In this document: in pieces, positions 5,600 through 5,857 of the stretch
How the letters are laid out: every line of letters begins with the position of its first letter
Position numbering within the stretch: the first letter of the stretch is position 1
Source of the DNA: Gammaproteobacteria bacterium
GTDB lineage: Bacteria > Pseudomonadota > Gammaproteobacteria > GCA-001735895
Assembly: GCA_029882955.1 (NCBI GenBank)
Contig: JAOUJX010000271.1
Coordinates: 1 to 5,857 of the forward strand
Length of the DNA: 5,857 nt
Reading direction: 5' to 3'
Translations under genes and position numbers: made by a program
Notes under the pieces: model-generated
Database searches by the model: none
The model's input: only the letters and a program-made list of their open reading frames with translations
Told to the model about the DNA's origin: nothing

Positions 5600-5857
5600 T
5601 GCTTATTCCCGCCTGAAATATATATGCGTGGTCAGCCAACGGTCGTCAACCTCTCGTTTCAAACCGCTCCATAGCCGCTTTTAAATCGCCATGTTACAAA
5701 TCAAATTTATTCATCAGGGCAGCCCCTTCGGGCACAGAATCAATTGCCCGCCAGGACGCTGATTTGCTATCCTTCGGCTTTGTTTCCCGTTTCAAATCCA
5801 CGCAGCACTAACTGAGAAAAAATCAATTAAATCCACGTCCATAGATAAGACCCACAC
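5600..5857. other. Non-coding or degenerate stretch with no intact gene
   Basis: No reading frame longer than about 36 codons is open on either strand, no RNA gene is recognisable, and no insertion-sequence ends are seen. Small stem-loops occur (GCCC/GGGC at 5722-5733; CGGGCA/TGCCCG at 5729-5734 and 5745-5750). A - strand run with protein-like composition is listed separately as a possible gene remnant. Confidence 0.5.
5646..5801 (-). pseudogene. Possible decayed small gene interrupted by an in-frame stop
   Basis: From a GTG at 5801-5799 the - strand reads 35 protein-like codons (including KPKDSKSASWRAIDSVPEGA, then ALMNKFDL) to a TAA at 5696-5694. It continues in the same frame as HGDLKAAMERFETRG to a TGA at 5648-5646. 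The composition, with a balanced mix of charged and aliphatic residues on both sides of the stop, looks more like protein than random translation. There is no ribosome binding site before the GTG, and a TAG lies three codons upstream. I do not recognise the family. It could be a gene remnant, a genuine 35-residue peptide, or chance. Confidence 0.2.

Noticed and set aside
5722..5733. GCCC/GGGC stem-loop as a terminator
   Set aside because: It has only four pairs, no T-run, no adjacent gene end, and the main hairpin after the chemoreceptor lies well upstream.
5794..5837. Direct repeat AAATCCACG (5794-5802 and 5829-5837)
   Set aside because: There are only two 9-bp copies with no further regular spacing and no mobile-element context, so chance is the simplest reading.

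Overview
The window looks like a chromosomal segment of a free-living gammaproteobacterium. The basis is a TrhP/YegQ-type protein tail, a periplasmic-protein and LuxR-regulator architecture, SCO and chemotaxis genes of proteobacterial type, and moderate GC content. The species cannot be fixed from the sequence alone.

Layout. (1) Bases 1-228 are the 3' end of a + strand gene that reads as the C-terminus of the U32-peptidase-like tRNA hydroxylation protein TrhP (YegQ). (2) A perfect 13-bp inverted repeat (250-285) separates it from a convergent - strand pair. (3) The - strand pair, in transcription order, is a 619-residue membrane-anchored regulator (3252 to 1393) followed by a 320-residue exported ModA-like substrate-binding protein (1272 to 310). 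The 120-bp gap between them carries a dense cluster of GGGT/ACCC boxes that could be an operator. (4) A 99-bp divergent intergenic region (3253-3351) leads on the + strand to an SCO1/SenC-like membrane-tethered thiol protein (3352-3996). Its stop codon overlaps the ribosome binding site of a six-helix methyl-accepting chemotaxis protein (4004-5530). (5) A long hairpin (5560-5599) follows the chemoreceptor. The remaining ~260 bases hold no convincing intact gene, only a possible decayed - strand fragment.

How the genes may work together. The regulator joins a periplasmic PhnD-like binding domain, one membrane helix, a coiled coil, a GAF-like domain and a LuxR-type DNA-binding domain in one chain. 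It has neither a histidine kinase nor a receiver domain, so it looks like a one-component transmembrane transcription factor. It sits between a solitary binding protein with no permease in view and a divergent SCO/chemoreceptor pair. The four genes together could form a signal-response module in which a periplasmic ligand or redox/metal state is read by the PhnD domain, the orphan binding protein, the SCO thiols or the His-rich membrane sensor, with both transcriptional and motility outputs. This module is an inference from gene order and domain content. The ligand is not visible in the sequence.
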